Assembly (NCBI RefSeq): GCF_000735585.1
Contig: NZ_JNNO01000047.1
Location: 62,001-126,000 of the forward strand
Direction of reading: 5' to 3'
DNA: 64,000 nucleotides
Source of the DNA: Devosia sp. LC5
GTDB taxonomy: Bacteria > Pseudomonadota > Alphaproteobacteria > Rhizobiales > Devosiaceae
Made by a program: the position numbers and the translations under genes. This document shows, in pieces, positions 24,555 to 32,969 of the stretch (position 1 is the first letter of the stretch; each line of letters starts with the position of its first letter). The notes beneath the pieces were generated by a model that worked only from the letters and a program-made list of their open reading frames with translations, made no database searches and had not been told where the DNA came from.

Positions 24555-26038
24555 GAATCCAGCAGTTCGCGCTGTTCGATATTGGAGCGTTCGAGGGCTT
24601 CGACCAGATTGGCTTCCTCGTTGAAATAGCGGGCTCGCTCGGCAAATTGCGGCTTGGTGATGCCGGTCGAATGGTGGCGGCCCATGAGCATGCCCGACTG
24701 GTCTTCGCCCAGGATGTCGTAGAGGAAAATATCCTGGGTGACGATGACATCGCCTTCCATGCCCAGCACTTCGGTGATGTGCGTGATGCGGCGCGAACCA
24801 TCGCGGAGGCGGGCGGCCTGCACCACGACGTCGATGGACGAGGTGATCATTTCGCGAATGGTGCGGCTGGGCAGGGAATAGCCGCCCATGGTGATCATGG
24901 ATTCAAGACGGCTCAGGGCTTCGCGCGGGCTGTTGGCATGCAGTGTGCCCATGGAGCCATCGTGGCCGGTGTTCATGGCCTGGAGCAGATCGAAGGCCTC
25001 GGGGCCACGCACTTCGCCGACGATGATGCGTTCGGGCCGCATACGCAGGCAGTTCTTGATGAGATCGCGCATGGTGATCTCGCCCTCGCCCTCAAGATTG
25101 GGCGGGCGGGTTTCCAGCCGCACCACGTGGGGCTGCTGCAATTGAAGTTCGGCGGAGTCCTCGCAGGTGATGACCCGCTCGTCCTTTTCGATGAAGGCGG
25201 TGAGGCAATTGAGCAGGGTGGTCTTGCCCGAGCCTGTGCCGCCCGAAATCAGCACATTGGCGCGGACCCGGCCAAGGATGCGCAGCACTTCGGCCCCTTC
25301 GCTGGAAATGGAATTGTATTTGACCAGCTGTGGCAGGGTCAGCTTGTCTTTTTTGAACTTGCGGATGGTGAGGGCGGCGCCATCGATGGCCAGCGGCGGT
25401 GCGATGACGTTGACGCGGGAGCCGTCGGGCAGGCGCGCGTCGCAAATGGGGGAGCTTTCGTCCACGCGGCGGCCGACCTGGCTGACGATGCGCTGGCACA
25501 CATTCATCAGGTGCGCGTCGTCGCGAAAGCGCACATTGGTGAGCTTCACCCTTCCGCCCACTTCGATGTAGCAACGCTGGGAGCCGTTGACCATGATATC
25601 GGCAATGTCGTCGCGCGCCAGCAAGGGCTCGAGCGGGCCATAGCCCAGAACGTCGTTGCAGATATCCTCAAGCAGGTCCTCCTGCTCGGCAATCGACATG
25701 ATGATGGATTTGAGCGCGATGATCTCGGCGACGATGTCGCGGATTTCCTCGCGCGCCGCATCCTGATCCATGGTGGCGAGCTGGCTCAGATCGATGGAAT
25801 CGATCAGGGCACTGAAAATGGCCGATTTGGTGTGGAAGTAATCCTTGTCGCGCTGCGTATCGACCGGGGTGCGGACATCGACCACCTCCTCGCTCGTGCG
25901 CATGCGGGCAGACATGGCGTCACTGTCAACACCACGGCGCGGGGCGGGGGCTTCGGAACGCAGCGGCGCGCTGGGCGCTGGACGTGTTTCGGCCAGGCCC
26001 GGCGTATTGCCACCAAATGTCGTGCGCTTGCCAAACAT
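24551..26038 (-). CDS. cpaF: Tad pilus assembly ATPase CpaF/TadA
   Basis: CpaF is the hexameric cytoplasmic ATPase that powers Flp pilus extension (and retraction in Caulobacter). The 495-residue protein has a low-complexity N-terminus of about 60 residues, a VirB11/GspE-like N domain ([17 protein letters not shown]), then a RecA-like core. The core has Walker A GGTGSGKT at 266-273, an Asp box ([13 protein letters not shown]), [20 protein letters not shown] and the His box [20 protein letters not shown]. All catalytic motifs are intact. It follows cpaE and overlaps tadB. Confidence 0.96.
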   Translation of the reverse strand: MFGKRTTFGGNTPGLAETRPAPSAPLRSEAPAPRRGVDSDAMSARMRTSEEVVDVRTPVDTQRDKDYFHTKSAIFSALIDSIDLSQLATMDQDAAREEIRDIVAEIIALKSIIMSIAEQEDLLEDICNDVLGYGPLEPLLARDDIADIMVNGSQRCYIEVGGRVKLTNVRFRDDAHLMNVCQRIVSQVGRRVDESSPICDARLPDGSRVNVIAPPLAIDGAALTIRKFKKDKLTLPQLVKYNSISSEGAEVLRILGRVRANVLISGGTGSGKTTLLNCLTAFIEKDERVITCEDSAELQLQQPHVVRLETRPPNLEGEGEITMRDLIKNCLRMRPERIIVGEVRGPEAFDLLQAMNTGHDGSMGTLHANSPREALSRLESMITMGGYSLPSRTIREMITSSIDVVVQAARLRDGSRRITHITEVLGMEGDVIVTQDIFLYDILGEDQSGMLMGRHHSTGITKPQFAERARYFNEEANLVEALERSNIEQRELLDS

Positions 26039-26068
26039 GTTCGTCCTATCCGGCCGATCGGAACCCGA

Positions 26069-27340
26069 TCAGGCCCGCTTCTTGAGGAACGAAGGCAGCT
26101 TCATCAGGCTCGATGACTTGCCTCCGGCGTGAGACACCTGCCGTCCCGTCACCTGCATGCCGATGGCGCGGTAGATATCGTTGATCTTGCTGTTGGCGGC
26201 GACCTCGGCAATCATCTGCCCGTTATTGGCGGCAGTGCCGAACAAGGCCGCGTCGAACGGAATGGCGCCCAATAGCTGGCATTCGACCGAAGCGGCGAAT
26301 TCGGCGGAGCTGATTTCGGGCCGGCGGGGCATGCCCATCTTGTTGAGCACCAGGTTAGGCATGGTCTCGGTGGGGCGCAGGGCCTTGATGGTGTCGGCCA
26401 GATTTTTGGCATTGCGCAGATTGGCGAGGTCCGGTTCGGCCACGATGACCACTTCGTCCACGGTCGCCAGGGTGTGGCGGATCCAGGCATTCCAGGCATG
26501 GGGAATGTCGAGCACCACGACAGGCATTGTGTTCTGGCTCATCTCGATGATCTGTTCGAATTCGCGTTCTTCGAAATCGAAGGTGCGATCGAGCGTGACC
26601 GGAGCCGTGAGCAGGTTGATATGGTTGGCTGCCTTGCTCATCAGGCGGTCCAGCATGGTCTGGTCGACCTTCTGGTTGGCCAGCACTGCATCAGCCAGGC
26701 CATGCGGAGGGTCCTGGTTGTAATTGAGCCCGGCGGTGCCGAAGGCCAGGTCCATGTCGAGGATGAGGCTATCCTGGCGCAGTGCAGTGGCAATGCCCCA
26801 GGCAACATTATGCGCCACGGTGGAGCCCCCTGCCCCGCCCTTGGCCGAGACAAAGCCGATCGTGCGGCCGATGGGAGCGCCCCCTTCGGCAGCGAACAGA
26901 TCGGTGATGGCCGAGACGATCTGGCCCGAGGTGGCGGGCAACACTACATATTCGGAGACGCCGGAGCGGATCAGTTCGCGATAGAGCGGCACGTCGTTGA
27001 CATGGCCAAGCACGATCAGCCGCGTGGAGGCGTCGCAGACTTCGGCCAGCCGCTCCAGCGCCAGCGGGATTTCGGACGGCGAGAGCGCGGTTTCCACGAT
27101 GATCAGATTGGGTGTGGGGTTGGACTTGTAGGTCTCCACCGCACCTTCGATGCCGCCATTATGGGTGGTGAGCGCCACCTTGGACATGCGCCGGTCGTGA
27201 ATGGCGCTTTCCACCAATTGGGCGGTCTGGGAATGCTCGCAAAAGGCCTGAATGGTGATGCGCGGGATCAGCCGGGCACCAGCGGAAATCTCGGCCGCGG
27301 CCTCTTCGCTCTTGGTTTTTTCGGGAGAGAGAAAACTCAT
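26069..27340 (-). CDS. cpaE: Tad pilus localisation protein CpaE/TadZ
   Basis: CpaE/TadZ positions the Tad machinery at the cell pole. It has an N-terminal receiver-like domain without the phosphorylation site (about 30-150) and a C-terminal MinD/ParA ATPase domain. The P-loop reads SAKGGAGGST, which is the deviant Walker A with the signature lysine, and IVVLDIPHAWNAW or nearby residues serve as Walker B. A VIVAEPDLANLRNAKNLADT segment follows. The length (423) is in the normal range. An AGGAG lies nine bases upstream of the ATG. In Caulobacter cpaD sits between cpaC and cpaE; here the intergenic distance to cpaC is only 24 bases and cpaD is absent. Confidence 0.93.
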   Translation of the reverse strand: MSFLSPEKTKSEEAAAEISAGARLIPRITIQAFCEHSQTAQLVESAIHDRRMSKVALTTHNGGIEGAVETYKSNPTPNLIIVETALSPSEIPLALERLAEVCDASTRLIVLGHVNDVPLYRELIRSGVSEYVVLPATSGQIVSAITDLFAAEGGAPIGRTIGFVSAKGGAGGSTVAHNVAWGIATALRQDSLILDMDLAFGTAGLNYNQDPPHGLADAVLANQKVDQTMLDRLMSKAANHINLLTAPVTLDRTFDFEEREFEQIIEMSQNTMPVVVLDIPHAWNAWIRHTLATVDEVVIVAEPDLANLRNAKNLADTIKALRPTETMPNLVLNKMGMPRRPEISSAEFAASVECQLLGAIPFDAALFGTAANNGQMIAEVAANSKINDIYRAIGMQVTGRQVSHAGGKSSSLMKLPSFLKKRA

Positions 27341-27364
27341 CGTACTAAACTCCTGAGGCCGCGC

Positions 27365-28780
27365 TCAATCAAGCACGAAGCCGACAGATCCGTTAAAACC
27401 ACCGCGCATTTCGATATTGCCGCCGACGCCGTAATTGCGCTCCATGCGGCCCAGGAAAATGGCTTCGGCATCGCTGGCGGCCTCGAACTTGTCGGTGGGC
27501 AGAATGGGCTGCTGGGTCATCGGCGCGGCCAGATAAGGTGTGACGATGATGACCAGCTCGGTCTGGCTGCGCTGGAAATTGCGTGAGCGGAACAGCGTTC
27601 CCAGGATGGGGATGTCGCCCAGGCCAGGCAGGCCCGAAATCTGCTGGCGCAGCTTGTCCTGGATCATGCCGGCAATGGCGATGGTCTGGCCCGGACGCAG
27701 CTCGATGGAAGTCTTGGCGCTGCGATTGTTGAAGCCGGGGACGGTTTCACCACCGATATTGAAGCCGGTTTCGGCGATTTCAGAGACCTCGGTTTCGACC
27801 TCGAGCCCCACCACGCCATTCGACTTGATGGTGGGCGTGAATTTGAGCTTCACGCCGAAATCCTTGAGCGTGTAGGTGCGGTTATTGGTGGCTGGGTCGA
27901 TCGCCGAGAGAATGGGAATCTGCCCGCCGGCGAGGAATTCGGCCGGTTCGCCTGAAATGGCGGTGAGAACCGGCTCGGCCAGGGTACGGAGCGAACCGCG
28001 CTGTTCAAGCGCCCGCAGCTCGGCCGAGAGCGAGACATTGCCCGCCGAGAAGCCGCCGGTGACGCCATTGGGCAGGGTAGACTGCGTGCTGTTGATGCCG
28101 GCATTGAAATTGCCGATGGAGAGGCTGCCCGACAGGTTAATGCCGAGCTGCTTGACCGTGTCGCGCGACACCTCGGCCACGGTGACCTGCAGCATGACCT
28201 GCTGGGAGCCGGAAATGTCGAGAATATTGGCGACATTCTGCGGGTCGCCGGCAAACTGGACGGCCACCTGTTCGGCGCGCTCCCTGTCGTCGCTCGACAG
28301 CACCGTGCCGGTCAGCACGACACGGTTGGTCTCGTCACCCAGGGTCACCGATTCAACCCGAATATTGGAGCCGGGAATGACGCGGGCCAATGCCTCCTGG
28401 AGGGCATTGCCGACCTGGGATGGTTCCTTGATGACGCGGATATCGAGCACGGAAATGGTGCGGCCCTGGTCATCGAGGAAGAAAATGTTGGTGTCGCCAC
28501 CCGAAATGCCCTGCACGATAGCGCGGGTGCGGGTGCGCATGATGGCAGCCGCGACCGCAGGCTGGGACACCACGACTTCGGCCACACCCGCGGGCAGATC
28601 GATGATGATGGACTTGTTGAGGTCGAGTTCCATCTGACGCGTGCCGCCATAGGCGGCCGATGAAATGGTTATCTGCGCCTCTTGGGCAGGCACCGGCTGG
28701 ATCAGGGCAGCGCCGGTCAACAGCGCCATGATGGCGGGAGCCAGGAGCTTGCGGGACAGGGCGGAAACGGATGTGAACAT
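27365..28780 (-). CDS. cpaC: Tad pilus secretin CpaC/RcpA
   Basis: CpaC forms the outer-membrane ring through which the Flp pilus exits. The 471-residue precursor has a signal peptide (LLAPAIMALLTGAALIQPVP, cleavage near AQEAQ) and a pilus-secretin N domain (MELDLNKSIIIDLPAGVAEV). A BON-like segment with VVLTGTVLSSDDRERAEQVA follows, and then the secretin core containing VTVAEVSRDTVKQLGIN, SLRTLAEPVLTAISGEPAEF and the motif LPGLGDIPILGTLFRSRNFQ. It lies 14 bases downstream of cpaB. The absence of the lipoprotein CpaD from the locus may mean another lipoprotein, for example TadD, stabilises this secretin. Confidence 0.95.
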   Translation of the reverse strand: MFTSVSALSRKLLAPAIMALLTGAALIQPVPAQEAQITISSAAYGGTRQMELDLNKSIIIDLPAGVAEVVVSQPAVAAAIMRTRTRAIVQGISGGDTNIFFLDDQGRTISVLDIRVIKEPSQVGNALQEALARVIPGSNIRVESVTLGDETNRVVLTGTVLSSDDRERAEQVAVQFAGDPQNVANILDISGSQQVMLQVTVAEVSRDTVKQLGINLSGSLSIGNFNAGINSTQSTLPNGVTGGFSAGNVSLSAELRALEQRGSLRTLAEPVLTAISGEPAEFLAGGQIPILSAIDPATNNRTYTLKDFGVKLKFTPTIKSNGVVGLEVETEVSEIAETGFNIGGETVPGFNNRSAKTSIELRPGQTIAIAGMIQDKLRQQISGLPGLGDIPILGTLFRSRNFQRSQTELVIIVTPYLAAPMTQQPILPTDKFEAASDAEAIFLGRMERNYGVGGNIEMRGGFNGSVGFVLD

Positions 28781-28794
28781 GGTTGCCTCTCGCC

Positions 28795-29721
28795 CTATTG
28801 GGGCAACACTTGCGGCGCGGCGGCGCTGGCCGGCACATTAAGGGGAGGAGTGTAGAGATTGTCGGTCGTCTGCAGGCCCGTAGCGGCAGGCGGGTTGAAA
28901 ACCTGGCCGCTGCTGGTCGAGCGCACGCTTTGTTCCCTGCCGAAACGGATCAGCCGGATCGATTGGCTGCCCCCGGCATCGGCCACGCTATTGTCCTTGA
29001 AATCGACCACCGAGCGCAGGGTCAGGCTGAGTTCGCCACGGGTGGCGGCATTGATCAGTATCTCGGCCTGGGGCGGCAGCAATTCGAGCGTGGCGATGGT
29101 AGCGTTGTCGAACACAACGGGCGTGGGCGAGCCCGTTGGCTCCTGGCCGGCCTCGGTGCCGGTAGTGCCCATTTCGCCCAAGCGCTTGCCAATGGCGAGT
29201 ACCCGCACATTGGAGAGGATGACCTGGGATTGCTGGCCCATTTCGGTGGCGGTGGTCAGCACCACATCGACATGATCATTGGGGACGACGAAGCCACCGG
29301 CGCTGGAGACCGCCGTGACGCCGACCGAGACGCCACGCATGCCTTGGCCCAGCACAGCCGAGAGGTAGCCCTGGTCGGCGCGGACCAGCTTGGCCTCGCG
29401 GATCGGCTCGCCGGGGAAAAATTCAAACCGCACCACGGCGCCGGTCAGTTGCGTGGGGGCATCGGGCATGGCTGATGAGGTGACATATTCGGGGCGGACA
29501 GCGCCCTCGGGCCAATCCTGCCATTCCAGGCTCTCTGCGGTCAGGCGCTCGCCAATACCCACGGCGGTGCGCGCCACCAAGACCTGGGCCTTGGCTTCCT
29601 CGCGCACCACTTCGCTCACGACCTGCTCGGGCGCCGGGCGGCCGCCGCGGGTCACCAGAAATGCGGCCAGCCCGGCGGCGACGACTGCCACTAGGATCAA
29701 GATGAGACGCGCCGGCTTCAT
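28795..29721 (-). CDS. cpaB: Tad pilus assembly protein CpaB/RcpC
   Basis: CpaB is a periplasmic protein with an N-terminal membrane anchor (LILILVAVVAAGLAAFLVTR) that supports the secretin. A SAF domain (VLVARTAVGIGERLTAESLE, then EFFPGEPIREAKLV) is followed by the RcpC domain (GMRGVSVGVTAVSSAGGFVV, PNDHVDVVLTT, ILSNVRVLAIGK, and ATLELLPPQAEILINAATRG). The C-terminus is a Pro/Ala-rich tail. At 308 residues it is slightly longer than average. The gap of about 220 bases before it contains CtrA-like sites, so a second promoter inside the locus is possible. Confidence 0.93.
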   Translation of the reverse strand: MKPARLILILVAVVAAGLAAFLVTRGGRPAPEQVVSEVVREEAKAQVLVARTAVGIGERLTAESLEWQDWPEGAVRPEYVTSSAMPDAPTQLTGAVVRFEFFPGEPIREAKLVRADQGYLSAVLGQGMRGVSVGVTAVSSAGGFVVPNDHVDVVLTTATEMGQQSQVILSNVRVLAIGKRLGEMGTTGTEAGQEPTGSPTPVVFDNATIATLELLPPQAEILINAATRGELSLTLRSVVDFKDNSVADAGGSQSIRLIRFGREQSVRSTSSGQVFNPPAATGLQTTDNLYTPPLNVPASAAAPQVLPQ

Positions 29722-29824
29722 GCCACACTCCGCTTAGGCACAGAGCCGTTCTGGCCCAATTCCACGGTTGTGAGTGTGAGCCCAAAGGGTCAAAGTTTGG
29801 TTAACCGGACGTTTGCGAATTCAG

Positions 29825-29839
29825 TTAACGGGATGTAAA
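29825..29839 (-). promoter_or_regulatory. CtrA-like box upstream of cpaB
   Basis: Read on the plus strand, TTAA-CGGGATG-TAAA matches TTAA-N7-TTAA at 7 of 8 positions, about 105 bases upstream of the cpaB start. A second weaker half-match (TTAA-CCGGACG-TTTG) begins at 29801. The 219-base gap contains no other visible feature. Confidence 0.35.
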
Positions 29840-29940
29840 TTTTAGAGAATTTGGTAATGGCTTGGGAAGGACAAGTATTGGGCGCGGGGACTTATTGATC
29901 TTTGCGGCGCTTACGGCCTGCAAGGCTCCGTCGAGGGCGC

Positions 29941-30441
29941 CTAGGCGGACAAGCGCTCGAAAATCACCGAGTTGGAATAGGTCAGGAGACCGGCCAACGC
30001 GAGAGCAATGCCGTACGGAATACCGGATTTGCGGTCATGCAACCGCTCGAGCCAACGATAGCGGGCGAGGAAGGGCGTGAGAGGAAGCCGGCGCAGGGCG
30101 AGGATCAACAGTGTCAATACGCCCCCCAGCACGGCGGCATAGACCAGATAAGGCAGCGTGAGGCCGAAGCCGAGCCAGAGCGCGGTCGCAGCCGCCAGCT
30201 TGGCATCGCCCCCGCCGACCCAGCGCAGGGCGAAAAAGGTGAAGCCGGCGACCAGGACGATCAGCGCCGCGACAACATGCATGGCAAATTGCTGCAGCGG
30301 CAGGTTGATGGCCATGGCCGTGATGCAAAAGCCGACCACCAGCAACAGCACGAGCTTGTTGGAAATGCGCATGGTCAACAAGTCAGAAGAGGCCGCGAAA
30401 GCCATGCCAAGCGGAAAAAACAACAATGCAATCGTGGCCAT
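29941..30441 (-). CDS. cpaA: Flp prepilin peptidase CpaA/TadV
   Basis: CpaA cleaves the leader of Flp prepilins at the inner membrane. The 166-residue protein is a polytopic A24 aspartic peptidase. The first aspartate is Asp20 (AFAASSDLLTMRISN), and the second is Asp79 in the GGGDAKL (GxGD) motif. There are about six hydrophobic segments. Start ATG 30441 (MATIALLFFPLGMAF) was preferred over the longer frame, whose first 26 residues are basic and unlike the family. It follows flp after a double-hairpin terminator region, so its expression relies on read-through or a weak internal promoter. Confidence 0.93.
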   Translation of the reverse strand: MATIALLFFPLGMAFAASSDLLTMRISNKLVLLLVVGFCITAMAINLPLQQFAMHVVAALIVLVAGFTFFALRWVGGGDAKLAAATALWLGFGLTLPYLVYAAVLGGVLTLLILALRRLPLTPFLARYRWLERLHDRKSGIPYGIALALAGLLTYSNSVIFERLSA

Positions 30442-30507
30442 AGGAGCATCCCCAAAACGGCGCTGCTTCTGCCTTTGCGCCGTGGAGATAATGCGACGGG
30501 CGGCGTT

Positions 30508-30557
30508 AAAAAACGACAAAAAGGAAAGGGGAAAGCGACAAGCGCTTTCCCCTTTCC
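30508..30557 (-). terminator. Strong hairpin terminator/attenuator between flp and cpaA
   Basis: A perfect 15-base stem (GGAAAGGGGAAAGCG at 30523-30537 with its complement at 30543-30557) has a 5-base loop. Read on the minus strand it is followed by CCTTTTTGTCGTTTTTT. It lies just downstream of the pilin gene and before cpaA, so it probably lowers expression of the assembly genes relative to pilin. Confidence 0.85.
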
Positions 30558-30564
30558 ACGCGCT

Positions 30565-30587
30565 GCGGCACCGGGAGCCGGTGCCGC
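30565..30587 (-). other. Second stable hairpin directly after the flp stop codon
   Basis: GCGGCACCGG (30565-30574) pairs perfectly with CCGGTGCCGC (30578-30587) around a 3-base loop, ten bases after the pilin stop. It has no U-tract of its own. It could protect the 3' end of the pilin message or assist the terminator that follows. Confidence 0.7.
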
Positions 30588-30597
30588 GCTACAATCC

Positions 30598-30804
30598 TTA
30601 GCCGTCAGCCGGCGGAGCGGCAGCACCAGTGGGCACGTCCACATTGTCGAGCCGCGTAGAGATGCCGGTAAACAGTTCGCTGAGGCTGCCACCCAGCAGG
30701 GTCGCGGCACCAATGATGGCAACGGAGATCAGAGCGGCGATCAGGCCGTATTCAATTGCGGTTGCGCCGGACTCGTCCTTGGCGAAACGTGCGAAAATAG
30801 TCAT
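30598..30804 (-). CDS. flp: Flp-family type IVb pilin
   Basis: This 68-residue prepilin is the main structural subunit of the Tad pilus. A short basic leader (MTIFARFAKDESG) ends at the cleavage point G13|A14. Glu18 is at position +5 of the mature protein (ATAIEYG), as required for subunit assembly. A 20-residue hydrophobic helix and a C-terminal region with TGISTRLDNVDVPTG follow. AGGAG lies eight bases upstream of the ATG. It is the first gene of the operon and is followed by two hairpins. The 386-base gap to the divergent secretin-N-domain gene must hold its promoter; I see no confident -35/-10 pair and no other gene there. Confidence 0.95.
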   Translation of the reverse strand: MTIFARFAKDESGATAIEYGLIAALISVAIIGAATLLGGSLSELFTGISTRLDNVDVPTGAAAPPADG

Positions 30805-31190
30805 TCCCAGGCTCCTTTAAATAACGTCATCGGGTGACGCCGTCGTTCGACACGTCACACATCGAACATGAGGCAAAAACTAGTCGCGACTTGTTGCAAT
30901 TGAGTTAATTGGTGCGGCCGCCGGATCGCGATTACGGCGCTGATTTCCGCATGATAATCAAAGCATTAATGAGATCGATGGCATCTTATCTATCGCCACG
31001 CCGCCAGGTGCCACTAAGTATAGAATCCGGCTTTACTTATCTGCTTTAGAGCCAGGCAGCATTGCCCGGCCATCATGCCCTGCGCGTGTGCGAAATATCC
31101 TGCCCGGGCCCTTGCTGGGTGTTTGTCAAAAAATTCACCATTCCAATGGAAAGTGGCAGGCATTGCGTCCTCGATGGCCGGATTGTCCCC

Positions 31191-31634
31191 ATGCGTTTGC
31201 CCCCTGCTTTTGCCGCTTTGTTTCTGTTGCTGGCCAGCCCGGGCGGTGTCCATGCGGCTGACGGGCTGCCGATCGAGGTCAATGTCAACATGGCGCGGGT
31301 CTTGCGCATCAGTTCACCGGCCGCCACGGTGATCATCGGCAATCCCGGCATTGCCGACGTAACCATCCAGGACCCGCTGACACTGGTGCTGACCGGCAAA
31401 AGCTACGGGCAGACCAATCTGATCGTGCTCGACATGCAGGGCAATCCGATTGCCGACACCATGGTCGAAGTGGCGCAGATGCAGGCGGGGGTGATGACCG
31501 TCTATCAGGGACAAAACCGCACGACGCTATCCTGCGCGCCCACTTGCCAGCCCGTGATCATGCTGGGCGACGATAATTCCTTTACCGCACAGGCGCTGGC
31601 TTCGTCACAGGTCGTACAGTCTGCTGCGCAGTGA
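31191..31634 (+). CDS. Stand-alone pilus-assembly/secretin N-domain protein
   Basis: This 147-residue periplasmic protein has a signal peptide (LPPAFAALFLLLASPGGVHA|ADGL) and then a single domain resembling the N-terminal domain of CpaC-type secretins. Landmarks are VNMARVLRISSPAATVIIGN, GIADVTIQDPLTLVLTGKSY and QTNLIVLDMQG. No secretin barrel follows; the C-terminus has two cysteines (LSCAPTCQP) that could form a disulfide. It lies divergent from flp and upstream of two TadE genes, so a role in Tad assembly is likely. It could act as a periplasmic partner of the secretin. An upstream in-frame ATG at 31146 lacks a signal-like sequence directly after it. Confidence 0.8.
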   Translation: MRLPPAFAALFLLLASPGGVHAADGLPIEVNVNMARVLRISSPAATVIIGNPGIADVTIQDPLTLVLTGKSYGQTNLIVLDMQGNPIADTMVEVAQMQAGVMTVYQGQNRTTLSCAPTCQPVIMLGDDNSFTAQALASSQVVQSAAQ

Positions 31635-31638
31635 GCGG

Positions 31639-31653
31639 TTAACCGCAGCTTAA
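31639..31653 (+). promoter_or_regulatory. Full CtrA box upstream of the tadE genes
   Basis: TTAA-CCGCAGC-TTAA is a perfect match to the CtrA consensus TTAA-N7-TTAA, lying 84 bases upstream of the first TadE start and just after the preceding gene. In Caulobacter CtrA drives pilA. Control here is inferred from sequence match and position. Confidence 0.6.
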
Positions 31654-31737
31654 CCTTCCGTGCGGACGGGGTGGCCCTTCGTAACCAAGGATTAGCCAAA
31701 GGCCCCTAGGGTGCGGCGACCAAACGCATGTGGGCTC

Positions 31738-32322
31738 ATGATCAAGTCAACCGCATTCCTGCTCGGCAGAGCGACGCCGAGGAAAAGATGGCGGGCCTTC
31801 GCGCGCCATGAGGGTGCTGCGACGGTGATCGAATTTGCTCTCCTCGCAATGCCGTTCTTCGCCATCATGACGGCAATTCTGCAAACCTCGCTGGTCTTCA
31901 TGTCCGGCCAGATACTCGAAAGTGCCGTGCAGGACGCCAGCCGGATGATCCGAACTGGCCAGGCGCAGCAGCGCAAGGACACGCTGGAATCATTCAGCAA
32001 CAATATTTGCGACCGGCTTTATGGGCTGTTTTCCGATTGCTCGGGCCTGCATGTGCGGGTGTCGGTGGTGTCCAATTTCCAATCGGCGACGGTCGAGCCG
32101 CCGGTGGACTGGGCCTGCAAGACCGACAATTGCGGCTGGACCAAGGATGAGCACTATGCGCCGGGCGCTGGATCCAACGTGGTTCTGGTGCAGGTCTATT
32201 ACAAATATCCGGTACTGCTGAACCTCAACTTTCTGGGTGGCTCGCTTGGCCTGTCCAATCTCAATGACGGGCGGCGCCTGCTGGGCGCAGTGACCGTGTT
32301 CCGCAACGAGCCTTTCACATGA
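31738..32322 (+). CDS. TadE-family pseudopilin
   Basis: TadE-like proteins are minor pseudopilins processed by the Tad prepilin peptidase. This 194-residue protein has a basic N-terminus (RKRWRAFARHEG) and then AATVIEFALLAMPFFAIMTA. This is the typical G|xxxxEF cleavage/hydrophobic module, with Glu at +5. A long periplasmic domain follows, with four cysteines (NNICDRLYGLFSDCSG, DWACKTDNCGW) that probably form disulfides. The start at ATG 31738 gives the compact leader. The stop overlaps the next TadE start by four bases (ATGA). Confidence 0.9.
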   Translation: MIKSTAFLLGRATPRKRWRAFARHEGAATVIEFALLAMPFFAIMTAILQTSLVFMSGQILESAVQDASRMIRTGQAQQRKDTLESFSNNICDRLYGLFSDCSGLHVRVSVVSNFQSATVEPPVDWACKTDNCGWTKDEHYAPGAGSNVVLVQVYYKYPVLLNLNFLGGSLGLSNLNDGRRLLGAVTVFRNEPFT

Positions 32323-32903
32323 TCGGGACCTCGCAGATGCTCAAGCGATTGCTACGGCGCTTCGTCAAAGCTCAGGGCGGCGTCGCGGCGGTGGAGTTCG
32401 CGATGATCGTGCCGGTGATGCTGGCAGTTTATCTGGGGACGACCGAAGGCGGGGCGCTGATCACCATGGATCGCAAGGTGCAATCGGTTGCCGGCGCGGT
32501 GGGGGATCTGGTGGCCCGTGAGAACGGAACCATTTCCGGCACCACATTGCAGGATTACTTCCAGGCCTCGTCAGGCATTATGACGCCCTATACGACGACG
32601 GATATCAAGCAGATCGTCACCTCCGTGGAGGTGAAAGTGGACGGCACGACGAACGTGGCCTGGTCGCGCGAATATCTCAACGGCAACATGAGCGTGGGGA
32701 CGACCTACCCGCAGAACCAGCCTTATGGCCGGGCCAGCGACATGGCCAGCATGGCCGATATCGCCAAGGGCAGCTATGTCATCGTTTCGGAAGCCAGCTA
32801 TAGCTACAAGCCGCTCTACGGGATCGTCTTTGACACCGCCGTCAATCTCTATCGCCAGAGCTTTTACGTGCCGCGGTTCGGCGAGCCCATCGTTTTGAAC
32901 TAG
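32319..32903 (+). CDS. Second TadE/TadF-type pseudopilin
   Basis: The protein (194 residues) has a basic leader (LKRLLRRFVKAQGG) and the processing module VAAVEFAMIVPVMLAVYLGT, with Glu at +5 after the glycine. A periplasmic domain without cysteines follows, ending in SFYVPRFGEPIVLN. It overlaps the preceding tadE gene by four bases, so the two pseudopilins are made together. No vWA-containing TadG is found in the window. Whether this one corresponds to TadE or TadF cannot be decided by eye. Confidence 0.88.
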   Translation: MIGTSQMLKRLLRRFVKAQGGVAAVEFAMIVPVMLAVYLGTTEGGALITMDRKVQSVAGAVGDLVARENGTISGTTLQDYFQASSGIMTPYTTTDIKQIVTSVEVKVDGTTNVAWSREYLNGNMSVGTTYPQNQPYGRASDMASMADIAKGSYVIVSEASYSYKPLYGIVFDTAVNLYRQSFYVPRFGEPIVLN

Positions 32904-32969
32904 CCGTTGCACGTGCCTCCGGCGCGTGGCAAAAGCCAGCCAGCTTCCTCCCTCCTGGTGACAATTCCC

